Origin: Candidatus Zipacnadia bacterium
Lineage (GTDB): Bacteria > Armatimonadota > Zipacnadia > Zipacnadales > Zipacnadaceae
Assembly: GCA_029821515.1 (NCBI GenBank)
Contig: JALGTD010000112.1
Coordinates: forward strand, 1-5,609
Reading direction: 5' to 3'
Length of the DNA stretch: 5,609 nt
Position numbers and translations under genes: made by a program. This document shows, piece after piece, positions 5,380-5,609 of this stretch (within the stretch, counting starts at the first letter, position 1; every line of letters begins with the position of its first letter). The notes beneath the pieces are model-generated. The model was given only the letters and a program-made list of their open reading frames with translations. It was not told the DNA's origin and ran no database searches.

Positions 5380-5607
5380 CGGATTGTTCTTAAGCGCGTG
5401 AAGCACCTGCCAGCCATCTATAATCGGCATCTGGATGTCGAGGATTACCGCATCATAGAGGTTGTCGTCCACTGTGCGGCTGCATAGTCGCAGCAGGGCT
5501 TGTTCGCCGTTTGCTGCGCTGTCGGTCTCCAAATTATGGTGCTGCAAAGCGGCGGTAAGTGCCGCTACCACCGAGGGGTCGTCATCTACGATCAGTACTT
5601 CAGCCAT
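5215..5607 (-). CDS. Single-domain response regulator (receiver domain only)
   Basis: 130 residues, a complete CheY-like receiver without an output domain. It accepts phosphate from a histidine kinase and signals by protein contact rather than by DNA binding (family knowledge). Visible: VLIVDDDPS (4-12) with the acidic pocket, phospho-acceptor Asp57 in VILDIQMP (54-61), the switch threonine in VVVLTG (83-88), and the conserved lysine in FIRKK (106-110). The protein ends IVPHPRE just after the last helix, so the TAA at 5217-5215 is a natural end. The start ATG lies 2 bases from the right edge, so its ribosome site, promoter and upstream partner (often a sensor kinase or another regulator) are outside the window. 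It converges with the plus-strand hypothetical gene. No target can be inferred from context. Confidence 0.93.
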   Translation of the reverse strand: MAEVLIVDDDPSVVAALTAALQHHNLETDSAANGEQALLRLCSRTVDDNLYDAVILDIQMPIIDGWQVLHALKNNPLWEAINVVVLTGIADTPQDIARITEYDGVFIRKKEGIIEMVGDLVERIVPHPRE

Positions 5608-5609
5608 CT

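Noticed and set aside
1..5609. CRISPR array, tRNA, rRNA, insertion sequence or attachment site
   Set aside because: No regular direct repeats, tRNA cloverleaf, rRNA sequence, transposase motif or terminal inverted repeats were seen anywhere in the window.

Overview
The window comes from an anaerobic bacterium. It carries molybdenum/tungsten cofactor and formate dehydrogenase maturation genes next to a folate one-carbon (Wood-Ljungdahl) gene. The DNA is moderately GC-rich by eye, and genes are tightly packed on both strands. The gene content would suit an anaerobe such as a Chloroflexota (Dehalococcoidia-like) or a related C1-metabolising lineage, but no rRNA or other taxonomic marker is present, so this is only a guess.

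Left part (1-2739): moeA (minus strand, 3' end cut by the window edge) diverges from a mobA-fdhD pair on the plus strand. MoeA inserts the metal into molybdopterin, MobA adds a nucleotide to the cofactor, and FdhD passes sulfur to the cofactor for formate dehydrogenase. Together they form a formate dehydrogenase cofactor-maturation cluster. The roughly 100-bp divergent spacer holds two nested inverted repeats that could be an operator.

Middle (2740-4893): a minus-strand run is read right to left. It contains a small protein of about 53 residues, a cytoplasmic TIM-barrel protein resembling the GHL10 glycoside-hydrolase family (joined to the small gene by an ATGA overlap), an unexplained 41-codon open stretch, and metV, the zinc/iron-sulfur type subunit associated with methylenetetrahydrofolate reductase. 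No metF is adjacent. The stop codons of metV and fdhD abut with no base between them.

Right part (4909-5607): a plus-strand gene of unknown function converges on a minus-strand single-domain response regulator. As read, the plus-strand frame runs on through the 3' end of the regulator gene; an alternative stop lies one base out of frame just beyond the regulator's stop.

Logic: formate dehydrogenase maturation and MetV both serve one-carbon flow (CO2/formate to methyl-folate), so this looks like a C1-metabolism neighbourhood. The most unusual part is the uncharacterised small protein, GHL10-like protein and MetV group.
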